Origin: Arthrobacter agilis
GTDB taxonomy: Bacteria > Actinomycetota > Actinomycetes > Actinomycetales > Micrococcaceae
DNA length: 64,000 nucleotides
Direction: 5' to 3'
NCBI RefSeq assembly: GCF_002157505.1
Contig: NZ_NFSC01000031.1
Coordinates: 434,001 to 498,000 of the forward strand
The notes beneath the pieces were generated by a model that saw nothing but the letters and a program-made list of their open reading frames with translations, did no database searches and was not told the origin of the DNA. A program made the translations under genes and the position numbers. Each line of letters opens with the position of its first letter. Position 1 is the stretch's first letter. Below, piece after piece: positions 45,780-55,331 of this stretch.

Positions 45780-47375
45780 CTAGAGCAGGCCCATCGGATC
45801 CACGAGGGTCCCGTTCAGCATCGTCTCGAAGTGCAGATGGCACCCGGTCGAGTTGCCCGTGGTCCCGGTGTAGCCGATCAGCTGGCCGGCGCTGACGCGC
45901 TGGCCGGCCGAGACCAGGAGGCTCGTCAGGTGGTAGTAGTTCGTCGCGAGCACATTGCCGCCCACCACTCCGTGGTTGAGCACGATCCGGTTGCCCGCTC
46001 CAGGCAGGACGTTCGAGTCCGCGTACCAGACCTCGCCGGCCGCGGGCGCGTAGAGCGGCGTTCCGCAGCCCACGCCGTAGTCGATGCCGGTGTGCATGTA
46101 GCCGCCGGTGCCGTTGAAATCGATGGTGCCGACCGGCGTCGGACGCCAGCCGAATCCCGAGCTGATCGGGCCGCTCACCGGGGAGTTCAGCCCGAATCCT
46201 CGGGGGTCCGGCGCGGGCTCCGCCGGCGCGGGGGCGGGCGGTTCCGGGATCACGGGGGCGACCGGCTCCACGATCTGCGGCTGGACGGGAGCAGGAGCCG
46301 GCCGGTTCGCGGCTTCGGCCTCCGCTTTCCGGCGCGCGGTCTCCGCGGCTGCGGCGGCCTCGGCTTCCGCCTGGAGACGGGCCTGCTCGGCGGCCGCCGC
46401 GGCTTCGGCCTCGGCACGCAGGCGTGCCTGCTCCGCCTTCTGGTGGGCTTCCTCCGCCTTCTGGCGGGCCTCCTCCGCCTTGCGGGCTTCCTCGATGAGG
46501 CGGCGCTGCCGCTCCGCGATGTCCGCGTTCACCTGCTGCTGGGCCTGCTCCACACCCGCGAGCTTCGCCTCGATGACGGGTTTCTGTTTCTGCAGCGTGG
46601 CGGACAACGCCGACGTGTCGGCCACGAGCTTGTCCACCTTGGCTTTCTCGCTTGCTGCCTGGTCACGTGCCGCCTGCTCGGCGGCGAGGGCGGTATCGGC
46701 CTTCTCCTTGAGCTCCGTGATCTCGGCCTCGACGGCCTCGAGGCGGGCCTGGCTGTTGGCGTTCGTGGCGTTCTGCTCCGAGAGGCGCTGCATCGCCGCG
46801 TTCTGGCTGCGCAGTGCCTGGTCCACCATGTCCATCGACTCGGTGAAGTCCTCGACGCCCTCCGCGCCCAGGAGCAGCGAGACGTTGGTGGGGATTCCGC
46901 CGTTCTTGTAGGCCTCCGTGGCGATCTGTCCGATGACCTCGCGCGTCTCGTCCATCTCCTGCCGGTCGGCGCGGAGTTCCTCGGTGATCTTGTTCCGGGT
47001 CTCCTGCGCCAGCTCGACGCGGACGGCCAGCGCCCCGACTTCGCCGGTGGCGGCCTCGACCTTCCCCTGCGCGTCGGCGAGGGACTGCTGCGCTGCGGGA
47101 AGCTCCGCCTGGTAGGTCTTCAGTGCACCGATGGTCTCCGCGATGTCCGAGTCCAGGTACTCCATGGACTGCTGCACTTCCGCGACCTCGTTCTCGAGGG
47201 CACTCCTGCGGTCGTCGAGTTCATCCGCGACGACGGGCGTGGTGAACCCGAGGGCGAGAGCGACGACGAGGGCGATCGAACTGCCCGCGGTGCCGCGGAC
47301 GACGAAGGCCCGCTTGTCCTGCCGGGCCCACCAGGCTGCTGGCGGGCGCACGTGTTCCCTGGCGCTGAGCGGCAT
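45780..47375 (-). CDS. exported coiled-coil M23 peptidase/activator, probable FtsX partner
   Basis: 531-residue protein: a TM/signal helix at about 28-48, a long coiled coil (about 52-330, rich in Ala/Glu/Lys/Arg), a Pro-rich linker (about 340-390) and an M23 LytM domain (about 395-531). Zinc ligands HTGIDYG (H428, D432) and HLHFE (H513, H515) are intact, so unlike EnvC it may be a true endopeptidase. The coiled-coil plus peptidase layout beside ftsEX matches FtsX-activated wall hydrolases of actinobacteria and EnvC-like proteins. It begins 4 nt after ftsX, and some Glu/Ala/Lys repeats are nearly identical in DNA. Confidence 0.9.
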   Translation of the reverse strand: MPLSAREHVRPPAAWWARQDKRAFVVRGTAGSSIALVVALALGFTTPVVADELDDRRSALENEVAEVQQSMEYLDSDIAETIGALKTYQAELPAAQQSLADAQGKVEAATGEVGALAVRVELAQETRNKITEELRADRQEMDETREVIGQIATEAYKNGGIPTNVSLLLGAEGVEDFTESMDMVDQALRSQNAAMQRLSEQNATNANSQARLEAVEAEITELKEKADTALAAEQAARDQAASEKAKVDKLVADTSALSATLQKQKPVIEAKLAGVEQAQQQVNADIAERQRRLIEEARKAEEARQKAEEAHQKAEQARLRAEAEAAAAAEQARLQAEAEAAAAAETARRKAEAEAANRPAPAPVQPQIVEPVAPVIPEPPAPAPAEPAPDPRGFGLNSPVSGPISSGFGWRPTPVGTIDFNGTGGYMHTGIDYGVGCGTPLYAPAAGEVWYADSNVLPGAGNRIVLNHGVVGGNVLATNYYHLTSLLVSAGQRVSAGQLIGYTGTTGNSTGCHLHFETMLNGTLVDPMGLL

Positions 47376-47379
47376 GCTG

Positions 47380-48294
47380 TCAGACCTTTACGTATCGTCG
47401 AAGGGTGAGCAGGGATGAGAGCCCCGCGAGGACTGCTCCGAGCAGTATCAGGACCGGGACCAGGATCAGTACCTGCTGGGACGAGATGAACGCCGTCTGG
47501 GGGAAGGTGTTCGCGAGCCAGCCGTCGATCACGAACCTCGACGCCCCCCACAGTGCTGCCGAGGCGAGGACCGCGCCGATGACGGCGGCGATCACGCCCT
47601 CCAGGATAAAGGGCAGCTGGATGACGGCCTTCGATGCCCCGACGAGGCGCATGATGCCCGTCTCCCGGCGGCGGCTGAAGGCCGAGAGACGGATGGTCGT
47701 GGCGATCAGCAGGATGGCGCAGAACGTCATGACGCCGGCGATCGCGAGGGCGACCACGGAGGCCCAGTTCATGTACCGGAAGATCGCCTCGAGGAAATCC
47801 CGCTGGTCGCTCACCGCGTCCACGCCCGGCTCCGACGAGAAGGCCTCGTCGATGACCTCGTACTTCTCGGCGTCGACCAGGCTGACGCGGAAGGACTCGG
47901 GGAGCTGGTCCGCGGTGACGGAATCGACGATCGGCGAGTTGGCGAACTGGTCGCGGAAGTGGGCGAGCGCCTCGTCCTGCGACTCGTAGGTCACGGTGTC
48001 CACGTACGGGGCGAACTGCTCGGATTCGAGCTTCGCCTGGATGGCTGCCCGCTGGTCCTCGGTCACGGGTCCGGTGGCGCAGCTGGTCTCCGAGGAGTTG
48101 TCGACGCAGAGGTAGAGGGTGACCTGGACGCGGTCGTACCAGTACCCCTTCATCTGGTTGATCTGCAGCTGGAACAGCCCGGCCGCGCCGACGAAGGTCA
48201 GCGAGATGAAGGTCACGAGGATCACCGAGGTGACCATGGACAGGTTGCGGCGGATGCCCGAGCCGATCTCGGACAGGATGAAGGCGAGCCTCAT
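47380..48294 (-). CDS. ftsX: cell-division protein FtsX
   Basis: 304-residue membrane protein with a TM helix at about 23-43, a large extracellular loop (45-170) containing the paired cysteines of [14 protein letters not shown], and three C-terminal TM helices. The cytoplasmic [14 protein letters not shown] segment is the typical coupling region. FtsX transmits ATP hydrolysis by FtsE to a septal hydrolase outside. It overlaps ftsE by 4 nt. Confidence 0.95.
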   Translation of the reverse strand: MRLAFILSEIGSGIRRNLSMVTSVILVTFISLTFVGAAGLFQLQINQMKGYWYDRVQVTLYLCVDNSSETSCATGPVTEDQRAAIQAKLESEQFAPYVDTVTYESQDEALAHFRDQFANSPIVDSVTADQLPESFRVSLVDAEKYEVIDEAFSSEPGVDAVSDQRDFLEAIFRYMNWASVVALAIAGVMTFCAILLIATTIRLSAFSRRRETGIMRLVGASKAVIQLPFILEGVIAAVIGAVLASAALWGASRFVIDGWLANTFPQTAFISSQQVLILVPVLILLGAVLAGLSSLLTLRRYVKV

Positions 48295-48995
48295 CCGGCC
48301 ATCGCTCCGGCATCGCCGACGTAGATGCCCTGGGCGTCGTCGCGCACCACGGAACCGCCGCGGAGTTCGACGACGCGCTTGCGCATCGTGTCCACGATGT
48401 CGTCGTCGTGCGTGGCCATGACGACGGTGGTGCCGTTCTGGTTGATCTTGTCGAGGACCTTCATGATGCCCATGGAGGTGGTCGGGTCGAGGTTTCCGGT
48501 GGGCTCGTCGGCGAGCAGGATGCCGGGCCGGTTCACGATGGCACGCGCGATCGCGACGCGCTGCTGCTCGCCGCCGGAGAGTTCGTGCGGCATGCGGTCG
48601 TTCTTGCCTTCGAGGCCGACGGTCGCGAGGACGTCGGGAACGGTCTCCCGGATGACGGCGCGGCTCCTGCCGATGACCTGCATCGCGAACGCGACGTTGG
48701 CGAAGACCGTCTTGTTGGGCAGCAGGCGGAAGTCCTGGAACACGACGCCGATCCCGCGGCGGAGGCGGGGCACGCGCCAGCTGGGGATGTTGGCGACGTT
48801 CTGGCCGGCCACGTAGACCGCACCCCTCGTCGCCCGATCCTCCTTGAGCACGAGGCGGATGAAGGTCGACTTGCCGGAGCCCGAAGCGCCGACGAGGAAG
48901 ACGAACTCGCCGCGGTCCACCTCGAGGGAGACGGAATCGAGGGCGGGCTGCGACTTGGAGTCGTAGGTCTTCGTGACGTTGTCGAATCGGATCAT
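48291..48995 (-). CDS. ftsE: cell-division ATP-binding protein FtsE
   Basis: 234-residue ABC ATPase: GASGSGKST (36-44), [16 protein letters not shown] and VVMATHD. The N-terminal [11 protein letters not shown] is characteristic. I take the ATG at 48995; a longer frame to 49034 lacks family support. First gene of ftsE-ftsX-M23-smpB. Confidence 0.95.
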   Translation of the reverse strand: MIRFDNVTKTYDSKSQPALDSVSLEVDRGEFVFLVGASGSGKSTFIRLVLKEDRATRGAVYVAGQNVANIPSWRVPRLRRGIGVVFQDFRLLPNKTVFANVAFAMQVIGRSRAVIRETVPDVLATVGLEGKNDRMPHELSGGEQQRVAIARAIVNRPGILLADEPTGNLDPTTSMGIMKVLDKINQNGTTVVMATHDDDIVDTMRKRVVELRGGSVVRDDAQGIYVGDAGAMAG

Positions 48996-49064
48996 GATCA
49001 CTCTGCGCCCATGGTGTCCGCCGGGCACGGGCATTTGCTGGGGGAAGGAAGCGCCGGCTCCTCG

Positions 49065-49070
49065 ACTATA
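49065..49070 (-). promoter_or_regulatory. -10 hexamer of the ftsEX operon
   Basis: TATAGT on the minus strand, giving a leader of about 60 nt before ftsE. It is 98 nt beyond the prfB stop, so ftsEX has its own promoter. Confidence 0.5.
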
Positions 49071-49167
49071 ACGACGGCATCACGAGGCGCCCGTTACCCC
49101 GGCGGTGTGTCGCGCGCAAGAGCCTGACGGCTTGAACAGGTGGTGTCGCGTCACATTCGGGTAGTGG

Positions 49168-50283
49168 CTAGGCGGCGTCGTTGCGGTTGTTCGTGCGCCA
49201 GCGGATGCCGGCATCGATGAAATCATCGATCTCGCCGTCGAAGACCGCCGAGGTGTTGCCCACCTCGTGGTTGGTGCGGAGATCCTTGACCATTTGGTAC
49301 GGGTTGAGGACATAGGAGCGCATCTGGTCGCCCCAGGACGCCTTCACGTCGCCGGCGAAGGCCTTCTTCTCCGCGTCCTCCTGTTCCTTCTTGAGGAGCA
49401 GGAGCCGGGACTGGAGCACGCGCATCGCCGCGGCGCGGTTCTGGATCTGCGACTTCTCGTTCTGCATCGACACCACGAGTCCCGTGGGCAGGTGGGTCAG
49501 GCGGACGGCGGAGTCGGTGGTGTTGACGGACTGCCCGCCGGGGCCGGACGAGCGGAAGACGTCGACGCGGATCTCGTTGTCCGGGACCTCGATGACGTCC
49601 GTCTGCTCGATGAGGGGGATGACCTCGACGGCGGCGAAGGACGTCTGGCGGCGGCCCTGGTTGTCGAAGGGGCTGATGCGGACGAGGCGGTGCGTCCCCG
49701 CCTCGACGGACAGGGTGCCGAAGGCGTAGGGCGCCTTGACCTCGAACGTCGCGGACTTCAGGCCGGCCTCCTCCGCGTAGGAGGTGTCGAGGACCTGCGT
49801 GGGGTAGCCGTGGCGTTCGGCCCAGCGGAGGTACATGCGCAGGAGCATCTCGGCGAAGTCGGCGGCGTCCACTCCCCCGGCTCCCGAGCGGATGGTGACC
49901 ACGGCTTCCCGCTCGTCCCACTCGCCGGCCAGCAGGGTCACGATCTCCAGGTCGTCGAGGGACCTGCTCAGCGAGACGAGTTCCTTCTCGGCCTCTGCGA
50001 GGGAGTCCTCGTCGCCTTCGTCCTGCGCGAGTTCCACGAGGACCTCGAGGTCGTCGATGCGGCTCTGGAGGGTCTCGAGCCGTTCGAGGGCCGACTGCCG
50101 GTAGGACAGCTTGGAGGTCACCTTCTGGGCCGCGGCGGGATCGTCCCAGAGGTCCGGGGCCCCGGCTTCCTCGCTCAGTTCCTCGATGTCCTTGCGGATT
50201 CCCTCGACATCGGAGACCTGCTCGATGGACTGGTACTTGGCGCGCAGGGCACGGATCTCTGCGGGAAAATCAGTGGTTGCCAT
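49168..50283 (-). CDS. prfB: peptide chain release factor 2
   Basis: 371-residue RF2. The GGQ motif ([10 protein letters not shown]) for peptidyl-tRNA hydrolysis and the RF2-specific SPF stop-codon reader ([11 protein letters not shown]) are present. The frame is continuous from the ATG, so the programmed +1 frameshift that regulates many RF2 genes is absent here. GGAAGAACC lies in front of the ATG, and a TAGGCT 9 nt upstream is a possible -10. Confidence 0.96.
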   Translation of the reverse strand: MATTDFPAEIRALRAKYQSIEQVSDVEGIRKDIEELSEEAGAPDLWDDPAAAQKVTSKLSYRQSALERLETLQSRIDDLEVLVELAQDEGDEDSLAEAEKELVSLSRSLDDLEIVTLLAGEWDEREAVVTIRSGAGGVDAADFAEMLLRMYLRWAERHGYPTQVLDTSYAEEAGLKSATFEVKAPYAFGTLSVEAGTHRLVRISPFDNQGRRQTSFAAVEVIPLIEQTDVIEVPDNEIRVDVFRSSGPGGQSVNTTDSAVRLTHLPTGLVVSMQNEKSQIQNRAAAMRVLQSRLLLLKKEQEDAEKKAFAGDVKASWGDQMRSYVLNPYQMVKDLRTNHEVGNTSAVFDGEIDDFIDAGIRWRTNNRNDAA

Positions 50284-50338
50284 GGTTCTTCCAGCCTACG
50301 TCATCGGCGTGGTGCGACATCGGGCGGCAGCGGGCGCG

Positions 50339-50806
50339 TCAGCGGGTCAGTTCCGCGCGCGCGTCGGCCTGCACGGTGATCGGGATCCCGGCCGGTACGA
50401 GGAAATTTCCGATCGGCGGACGCGCGACGGCAGTGAGGACGACGCGCGCGGTCCGCCCGTCGGGCGCACCCGTCGCGGGATCGATGGTGAGCTGCTCGAA
50501 ACGGGCATCGGCACCGGTTGCCGCCAGATAGCCGGCGGTCGACTCCTCGACGCCGGAATCCTGCAGCACGGGCAGCGGCGTCGTCGCGCCGGCACCGCCG
50601 GTCCCGACCGGAATGCTGTAGTTGTCGGCGGCTGCGAGGGCGGCGCCGTCGGCAGCCGACAACAGCTTCTTGTGCTCGATGTAGACGGCTGAGACGGCGA
50701 GCACGACAGTGACGACGAGCAGCGAGATGAGAAGGTACCCGATGACCAGGACCCCGACCTGCCCGTCCTCCGCAGGATCGTTCCACTGTGCCTGTAGCTG
50801 TCGCAT
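50339..50806 (-). CDS. Tad-locus secreted/pilus-assembly protein (TadG-like)
   Basis: 155 residues: a short cytoplasmic start (QWNDPAEDGQVG), one TM helix (about 15-40, LVIGYLLISLLVVTVVLAV) and an extracellular domain. The E-D-G before the helix and the helix itself resemble the type IVb prepilin-like N-terminus of TadE/TadG proteins; ADGAALAAADNYS is typical of the TadG-like (Flp pilus-assembly) family. Last gene of the tad operon, overlapping its neighbour by 1 nt. Confidence 0.75.
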   Translation of the reverse strand: MRQLQAQWNDPAEDGQVGVLVIGYLLISLLVVTVVLAVSAVYIEHKKLLSAADGAALAAADNYSIPVGTGGAGATTPLPVLQDSGVEESTAGYLAATGADARFEQLTIDPATGAPDGRTARVVLTAVARPPIGNFLVPAGIPITVQADARAELTR

Positions 50807-51330
50807 CAGCCGAACCGTTCGACGATCTGCGTCGAGGTCGCGTCCACGGTCGCGGCAGAGGCGTAGGATCCGGCGATACCGGGGATCAGTGGCAGGGGTA
50901 CCTCGAGGCGCACGACGACGGTCACGTTCGAGCCCGGCGCCAGGCATTCCTCGCTGCAGGCGATGTCCACAGCCGCCTGGTCCTCGCTGAACCCGAAATC
51001 GGACAGGGCGATGCGCACCGCTTCCCGCGCCCGTGCGTCCGCCGCCTGCGGTGTCGGCGCGTCCACATAGACCTTCGCAGCCTGGTCGGCGGCACCGACG
51101 ACGGCGAACGACCCGCCCTGCAACTGACCCACGGTGAGCACGAGGTAGACGACCGGGACCAGGAGCACGACGCCGAGGAACACGAACTCCACGACGGCGT
51201 TGCCGTCCTCCCCGCTCAGGGGCACCCTGCGTGCCACGGGTCGCCGTCTCTCGCGTCCGGGAGTCCTCCCGTGCGTCCGGTGCCGGACCGAGGCCGGCAC
51301 CACCTCACGATGGCAGGGCCGCATGTCCAT
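50806..51330 (-). CDS. TadE-family pseudopilin-like protein
   Basis: Up to 174 residues. EDGNAVVEFVFLGVVLL is the prepilin-like segment with Gly before the cleavage position and Glu at +5, followed by a TM helix and an extracellular domain with one cysteine pair (ACSEEC). The first 40 residues are Arg-rich and overlap the upstream gene by 26 nt, so the true start may be later. It would be processed by a TadV-type peptidase not found in the window. Confidence 0.75.
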   Translation of the reverse strand: MDMRPCHREVVPASVRHRTHGRTPGRERRRPVARRVPLSGEDGNAVVEFVFLGVVLLVPVVYLVLTVGQLQGGSFAVVGAADQAAKVYVDAPTPQAADARAREAVRIALSDFGFSEDQAAVDIACSEECLAPGSNVTVVVRLEVPLPLIPGIAGSYASAATVDATSTQIVERFG

Positions 51331-51724
51331 GCACCTCCATCACGCCTGCCGGCCCGATCAGGCCCAGAACGGGCAGGGGTGCGCGGACCACCACTTCGAG
51401 GATGCGGACACCATCGACCGTGCTCTCACCGATCGTGATGTCCGACCCGTAGGAATCGGCCAGGGAACCACGGATCAACTCCTCCGTGCGTCCCACCGCG
51501 TCCTGCGGGCTGCGGTCGGCAAGCGTGCCGTAGCGGGCGCCGGACGAGGCCGCGTCGATGAGCGTGTTGCGTACATGGAGGACGAGTGTCAGCTGGACGA
51601 TCGCGAGAAAGATGACCGTCAGGAGACCGCCGATCAGGGCGAAGTCGACAACGGCAGCGCCGCGCTCGTGATCCTCACCGCCTGTGCCTGCAGCGGTGTG
51701 CAGGGTGCGCGATCGCACTCTCAC
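51305..51724 (-). CDS. TadE-family pseudopilin-like protein
   Basis: 139 residues with ERGAAVVDFALIGGLLTV (Gly then Asp-Phe, TadE signature), one TM helix and an extracellular domain of about 85 residues with no cysteine. It starts directly after the stop of the 79-residue protein. TadE proteins are minor pilins needed for Flp fibre assembly. Confidence 0.8.
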   Translation of the reverse strand: MRVRSRTLHTAAGTGGEDHERGAAVVDFALIGGLLTVIFLAIVQLTLVLHVRNTLIDAASSGARYGTLADRSPQDAVGRTEELIRGSLADSYGSDITIGESTVDGVRILEVVVRAPLPVLGLIGPAGVMEVHGHAALPS

Positions 51725-51964
51725 CTAGGGCGAGACCTGATTGATCGCCTGGTTGAACAGGCCCTCGAGGGCAGGCCCGGCGATCGCCAGAAGGGCGGCG
51801 ACGAGGACGGCGGACATGAGCGTGATCATGACCCAGCCCGGCACGTCGCCCCGTTCGCCGTCGTTCCATTCGCCGTCGTCGCGTTCGTCCGGGGGCCGGA
51901 GCAGGGCGGTGACCGCCACGAGTACCAGGAGTGCGATGCGCGATGCACTGGTCAGGATCTTCAT
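51725..51964 (-). CDS. small pilin-like protein of the Tad operon
   Basis: 79 residues: a hydrophobic N-terminal stretch, a short acidic Asp/Glu/Asn loop, then GDVPGWVMITLMSAVLVAAL as a second hydrophobic helix and a short C-terminus. Position between tadC and the TadE genes, and size, suggest the major Flp pilin or its substitute, but the canonical G-xxxx-E-Y cleavage motif is absent (GW replaces it). Identification is tentative. Confidence 0.5.
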   Translation of the reverse strand: MKILTSASRIALLVLVAVTALLRPPDERDDGEWNDGERGDVPGWVMITLMSAVLVAALLAIAGPALEGLFNQAINQVSP

Positions 51965-51995
51965 GGGAGTGCCCCTTCTTGTGGTTGTCGGTGGG

Positions 51996-52937
51996 TCAGA
52001 AGCCGAGATTGATCAGTGCGAGTCCCGGATACACGGCGAAGAGAACGGTCAAAGGAAGTACCCCGAAGACCAGCGGCACCATCATCGCGATCTCCTTCCT
52101 GCCGGCGGATTCCATCAGTTCGCGCTTGGCGAGGTCCCGGACGTCCTGGGCCTGGGCGCGCAGCACGTCCGCGAGGGGCGTACCCCGCTGGACGGCGACC
52201 GTGATGCCATCGACGAAACGGGAGAGCGGAGCGAGACGTGTCCGGTGCGAGAACTCCTGCAGGGCGTCGACAAGTGGCTTTCCGGCGCGGGTCGCGGCAA
52301 GGACGAGGGAGAATTCACCGGCCAGCTCGCCGGACGCCGTCCTGCAGATGCGCTCGAGCGCGCCCGTCGTACTCTCCCCTGCGGAGACAGCCAGCGCCAT
52401 CAGCTCCGCGAGGCTCGGGAACTCGGCGAGCATCCGTGCCTCGCGCCGCTTGATGTCGGACGACAGGACGTAATCCCGCCCGACGAACCCCATGACGGCG
52501 CAAGCGAGGATGATGACGACGGCAAGGGGGATGTTCGCCGAACCCGACGCCGCCAGGAGGACCATGACCACCGTCGACCCGGCCAGTCCGCCCGCAGCCC
52601 ACAGGAGTTGCTGGGCCCGGAAGTCGGTGGTCGTCTGGCCCCGGCCCGCCTGAGCGAGTCTCCGGGCGAGCGTTGCCGCCGCCGGGTTGAAGCGGTGGGA
52701 CCAGGAAACGGCGTCCGCCAGCAGGGGACGGAGAATGCGCTCGAGCGGCCCGAAGGGTGTGACGTTGGCCGGCGACTCGGAGAGCAGCCTGGACCGCACA
52801 TCCACCGCGCGCAGCTGCGGTGCCACGCGCTGCGTCAGCGTTGGAGGACGCATAGCCGGAAGCCGCACGATCACAAGCCAGAGGCCCGTCCCGAGGACGA
52901 GCCCGCAGAGGGCGGCCATTGCGGTTGCCGGGTTCAT
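51996..52937 (-). CDS. tadC: Tad secretion inner-membrane protein TadC
   Basis: 313-residue GspF-family platform protein. N-terminal TM helix, two central TM helices, a cytoplasmic four-helix domain (about 150-260; EFPSLAELMALAVSAGESTTGALERI) and a final TM pair. It overlaps tadB by 4 nt (ATGA). With TadB it forms the platform on which TadA acts. Confidence 0.88.
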   Translation of the reverse strand: MNPATAMAALCGLVLGTGLWLVIVRLPAMRPPTLTQRVAPQLRAVDVRSRLLSESPANVTPFGPLERILRPLLADAVSWSHRFNPAAATLARRLAQAGRGQTTTDFRAQQLLWAAGGLAGSTVVMVLLAASGSANIPLAVVIILACAVMGFVGRDYVLSSDIKRREARMLAEFPSLAELMALAVSAGESTTGALERICRTASGELAGEFSLVLAATRAGKPLVDALQEFSHRTRLAPLSRFVDGITVAVQRGTPLADVLRAQAQDVRDLAKRELMESAGRKEIAMMVPLVFGVLPLTVLFAVYPGLALINLGF

Positions 52938-53791
52938 CGGAGCACCCGCTCGTCCTCGGGCAGCGCCCCGATCCGCAGCATCACGCGGTAGCAGACGATC
53001 GAGACCAGGAGTCCGCCGAGGAGGACCACAGCTCCTCCTGCGGAATTGTAGGCACGCACGGCCTCCGGCCTGGTCGACAGGAGCAGCAGGACGAACCACG
53101 GAGCAGCGACAGCCAGCCGGGCAGCGTTGACCGTCCAGGACTGCCGGGCCTCCAGCTCGCTGCGCGTCCGCGCCGCATCCCGCAGGAACTCGGACAGGGT
53201 GCCGAGCAACCGGCCCAGGTCCGAGCCGCCCACCTCACGCGTCATACGGAGTGCCTCGACGATGCGGTCCGCCACGGGATCTGCCAGCCGCTCCTTGAGG
53301 CGGTTCAGTGCGTCGTCGAAGCGTCCGCCCGCCCGATAATCCACGGCGAACGCCCGGAACGCGGGCCGCAGCTCGAGCGGGCCTTTCTCTCCCAACTGGA
53401 TCAGCGCTTCCGGAAGGGACAACCCAGCCCGGATAGCGGAGCGAAGATGGTCCACCACGTCCGGCCACAATTCGCGCAGCGAAGCCGTTCGCCGGGCGGC
53501 ACGCCACCTCACGATCGAGAACGGCAGGAACCCGCCGAACAGCGCGAAGCACAGCGCGATCGGGGCGGAACCCGTCAGGACGAAGCCGATGAGCAGCACC
53601 ACCACGCCCACGGCACCGCACGAGGCGATCAGGCCGTTCGACGAGACCCGCTCGACCCCGGCACGCAGCAGAAGGTCGTCGAGCAGCCGCCGCCGTGCCG
53701 GAACCCGGCGCTCCGCGGCCGGACGCTCCCAGCAGGACCACCAGACGATGAAGAGACCGGCACCGAGGGCGACACCGAGCGCGGTGCTCAT
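52934..53791 (-). CDS. tadB: Tad secretion inner-membrane protein TadB
   Basis: 285-residue GspF-family protein with TM helices near both ends and the domain LWPDVVDHLRSAIRAGLSLPEAL. Overlaps tadA by 4 nt. A longer frame upstream is the shadow of tadA. Confidence 0.88.
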   Translation of the reverse strand: MSTALGVALGAGLFIVWWSCWERPAAERRVPARRRLLDDLLLRAGVERVSSNGLIASCGAVGVVVLLIGFVLTGSAPIALCFALFGGFLPFSIVRWRAARRTASLRELWPDVVDHLRSAIRAGLSLPEALIQLGEKGPLELRPAFRAFAVDYRAGGRFDDALNRLKERLADPVADRIVEALRMTREVGGSDLGRLLGTLSEFLRDAARTRSELEARQSWTVNAARLAVAAPWFVLLLLSTRPEAVRAYNSAGGAVVLLGGLLVSIVCYRVMLRIGALPEDERVLR

Positions 53792-55014
53792 GCGCGAACT
53801 CCGAGCAGGACCGACACGTCGACCCCCGCGGCCGCGAATTTCTCCTCTGCCGGCATGCCGCTGGCCGTCAGCTGCAGATTCCCGTCGATGCTCCTGAAGA
53901 TGGAGGAGGACTCGATGACCCCGTTCTCGACGCGGCGACCCAGCGCCATGATCTCCATGACCCTGCGCTGCCCGCCCGAGAGCCGCGCGCAATGCACCAC
54001 GAGGTCGATGCAGGATGCCACCGTGGGCACGACGAAACTGCTGGAGATGTTCTGCCCAGCGAGGAGCGGCAGCGTGCAGATCTTGGTCACCGCATCATGG
54101 GCACTGTTCGCATGGACGCTGCACATCCCCGGAAGACCGCTGTTGAGTGCGATCAGCATGTCCAGACTCTCGGCCTCACGGACCTCACCGACGATCAGGC
54201 GGTCCGGCCGCATCCTGAGGGCCTCCTTGACGAGGCGCCGCAGTGGTATCTCTCCGTGGCCCTCGAGGTTGGGCTGCCGGCACTGCAGGCCGACGACGTC
54301 CCGCAGGGGAAGCTGCAGCTCGAAGATCTCCTCGACCGTGATGACCCGCTCCCGGGGGCCGATCGACGCTCCGAGGCAGTTGAGCAGCGTCGTCTTCCCG
54401 GCCTGCGTCGCGCCGGAGACGAGGATGTTGAGGCCACTGGCGACGGCTGCGCCGAGGAACCGCGCTGCCTGCGGGGACAGCGAGCCCAGGTCGACGAGGT
54501 GCTCGAGCCTCGATGCACGCGCGATGAACTTCCGAATGTTCACGGACCAGTGCTTGCGGGTGACGTCCGGAATCACCACGTGGAGACGGGACCCGTCCGG
54601 AAGGGAGGCATCGACGAAGGGAGAGGACAGGTCGAGGCGGCGCCCGGACGACTTCAGCATCTTCTCGACGAGATCCCGCACCTGCTGGTCTGTCAGCGTC
54701 AGCGCCGTGAGCTCGGATTCGCCGTTCCGCGCGACGTACACCTCCGACGGCGCGTTGATCCAGATCTCCTCGACGGACGGATCGTCGAGGTAGGGCTGCA
54801 GGACCCCGAATCCGGCAACGGCGTCATAGATCTGCCGGCGCGCGACGTCGATCCTGCCCAGCGGCGGAAGGACGCCCCGGACGGACCGCTCCTCGTAGTC
54901 GGCGATCGCGTCGTTCACCAGGACCTGCACTTCGGAGACCTGCAGGGAGGGGTCCAGGCCGCGCCTGCGGATGAGTTCGCGTACCTCGCCCTCGACCAGG
55001 CGCACAGCATCCAT
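53788..55014 (-). CDS. tadA: Tad pilus assembly/secretion ATPase TadA (CpaF family)
   Basis: 408-residue type II/IV secretion ATPase. Walker A GATQAGKTT (201-209), an Asp box with EEIFELQ, Walker B RPDRLIVGEVR and a His box CSVHANSAHDAV are visible. It powers pilus extension or retraction at the inner face of the membrane. The start at 55014 has GGAGG 6 nt upstream. First gene of the seven-gene operon; no TadZ, TadV or RcpA-type gene is present in the window. Confidence 0.93.
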   Translation of the reverse strand: MDAVRLVEGEVRELIRRRGLDPSLQVSEVQVLVNDAIADYEERSVRGVLPPLGRIDVARRQIYDAVAGFGVLQPYLDDPSVEEIWINAPSEVYVARNGESELTALTLTDQQVRDLVEKMLKSSGRRLDLSSPFVDASLPDGSRLHVVIPDVTRKHWSVNIRKFIARASRLEHLVDLGSLSPQAARFLGAAVASGLNILVSGATQAGKTTLLNCLGASIGPRERVITVEEIFELQLPLRDVVGLQCRQPNLEGHGEIPLRRLVKEALRMRPDRLIVGEVREAESLDMLIALNSGLPGMCSVHANSAHDAVTKICTLPLLAGQNISSSFVVPTVASCIDLVVHCARLSGGQRRVMEIMALGRRVENGVIESSSIFRSIDGNLQLTASGMPAEEKFAAAGVDVSVLLGVRA

Positions 55015-55331
55015 GGATACCTCCGCACATCCGCACGCCGACGCTGGCGTGACGGCCGGAGCCTGATGGCTCCCGCCGCTCCACACCCTACTGAACGCGG
55101 ACCGGCGCGACTAGACGCGGGAGGCCCTGTGTATAAGTACACGCGCTGCAGGAACGTGCCGCTTATCACGCTCCATCCGCATCAACACGCCGGGAGGAAT
55201 GCGGGGGGAGGCGCAGGTTTTACCTAAGATTCCGCTTTCACATCCAAAACACGAGTCCCATTCGTAACAGATATGTAGTCTTCTCGAGATTCACTCAGCT
55301 GGCTGACGCCCGGATTCTGCTGGAGAAACCC
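55015..55331. promoter_or_regulatory. 317-nt divergent intergenic region with a small palindrome
   Basis: GTGTATAAGTACAC (55129-55142) has 5-bp inverted arms and could be an operator for tadA or for the metalloprotease gene. The part close to the protease gene (55210-55300) is A/T-rich compared with its surroundings. No RNA gene or ORF of note is seen. Confidence 0.4.

Noticed and set aside
49168-50283. Programmed frameshift in prfB
   Set aside because: The reading frame is uninterrupted from start to GGQ and stop; no in-frame TGA near codon 25.
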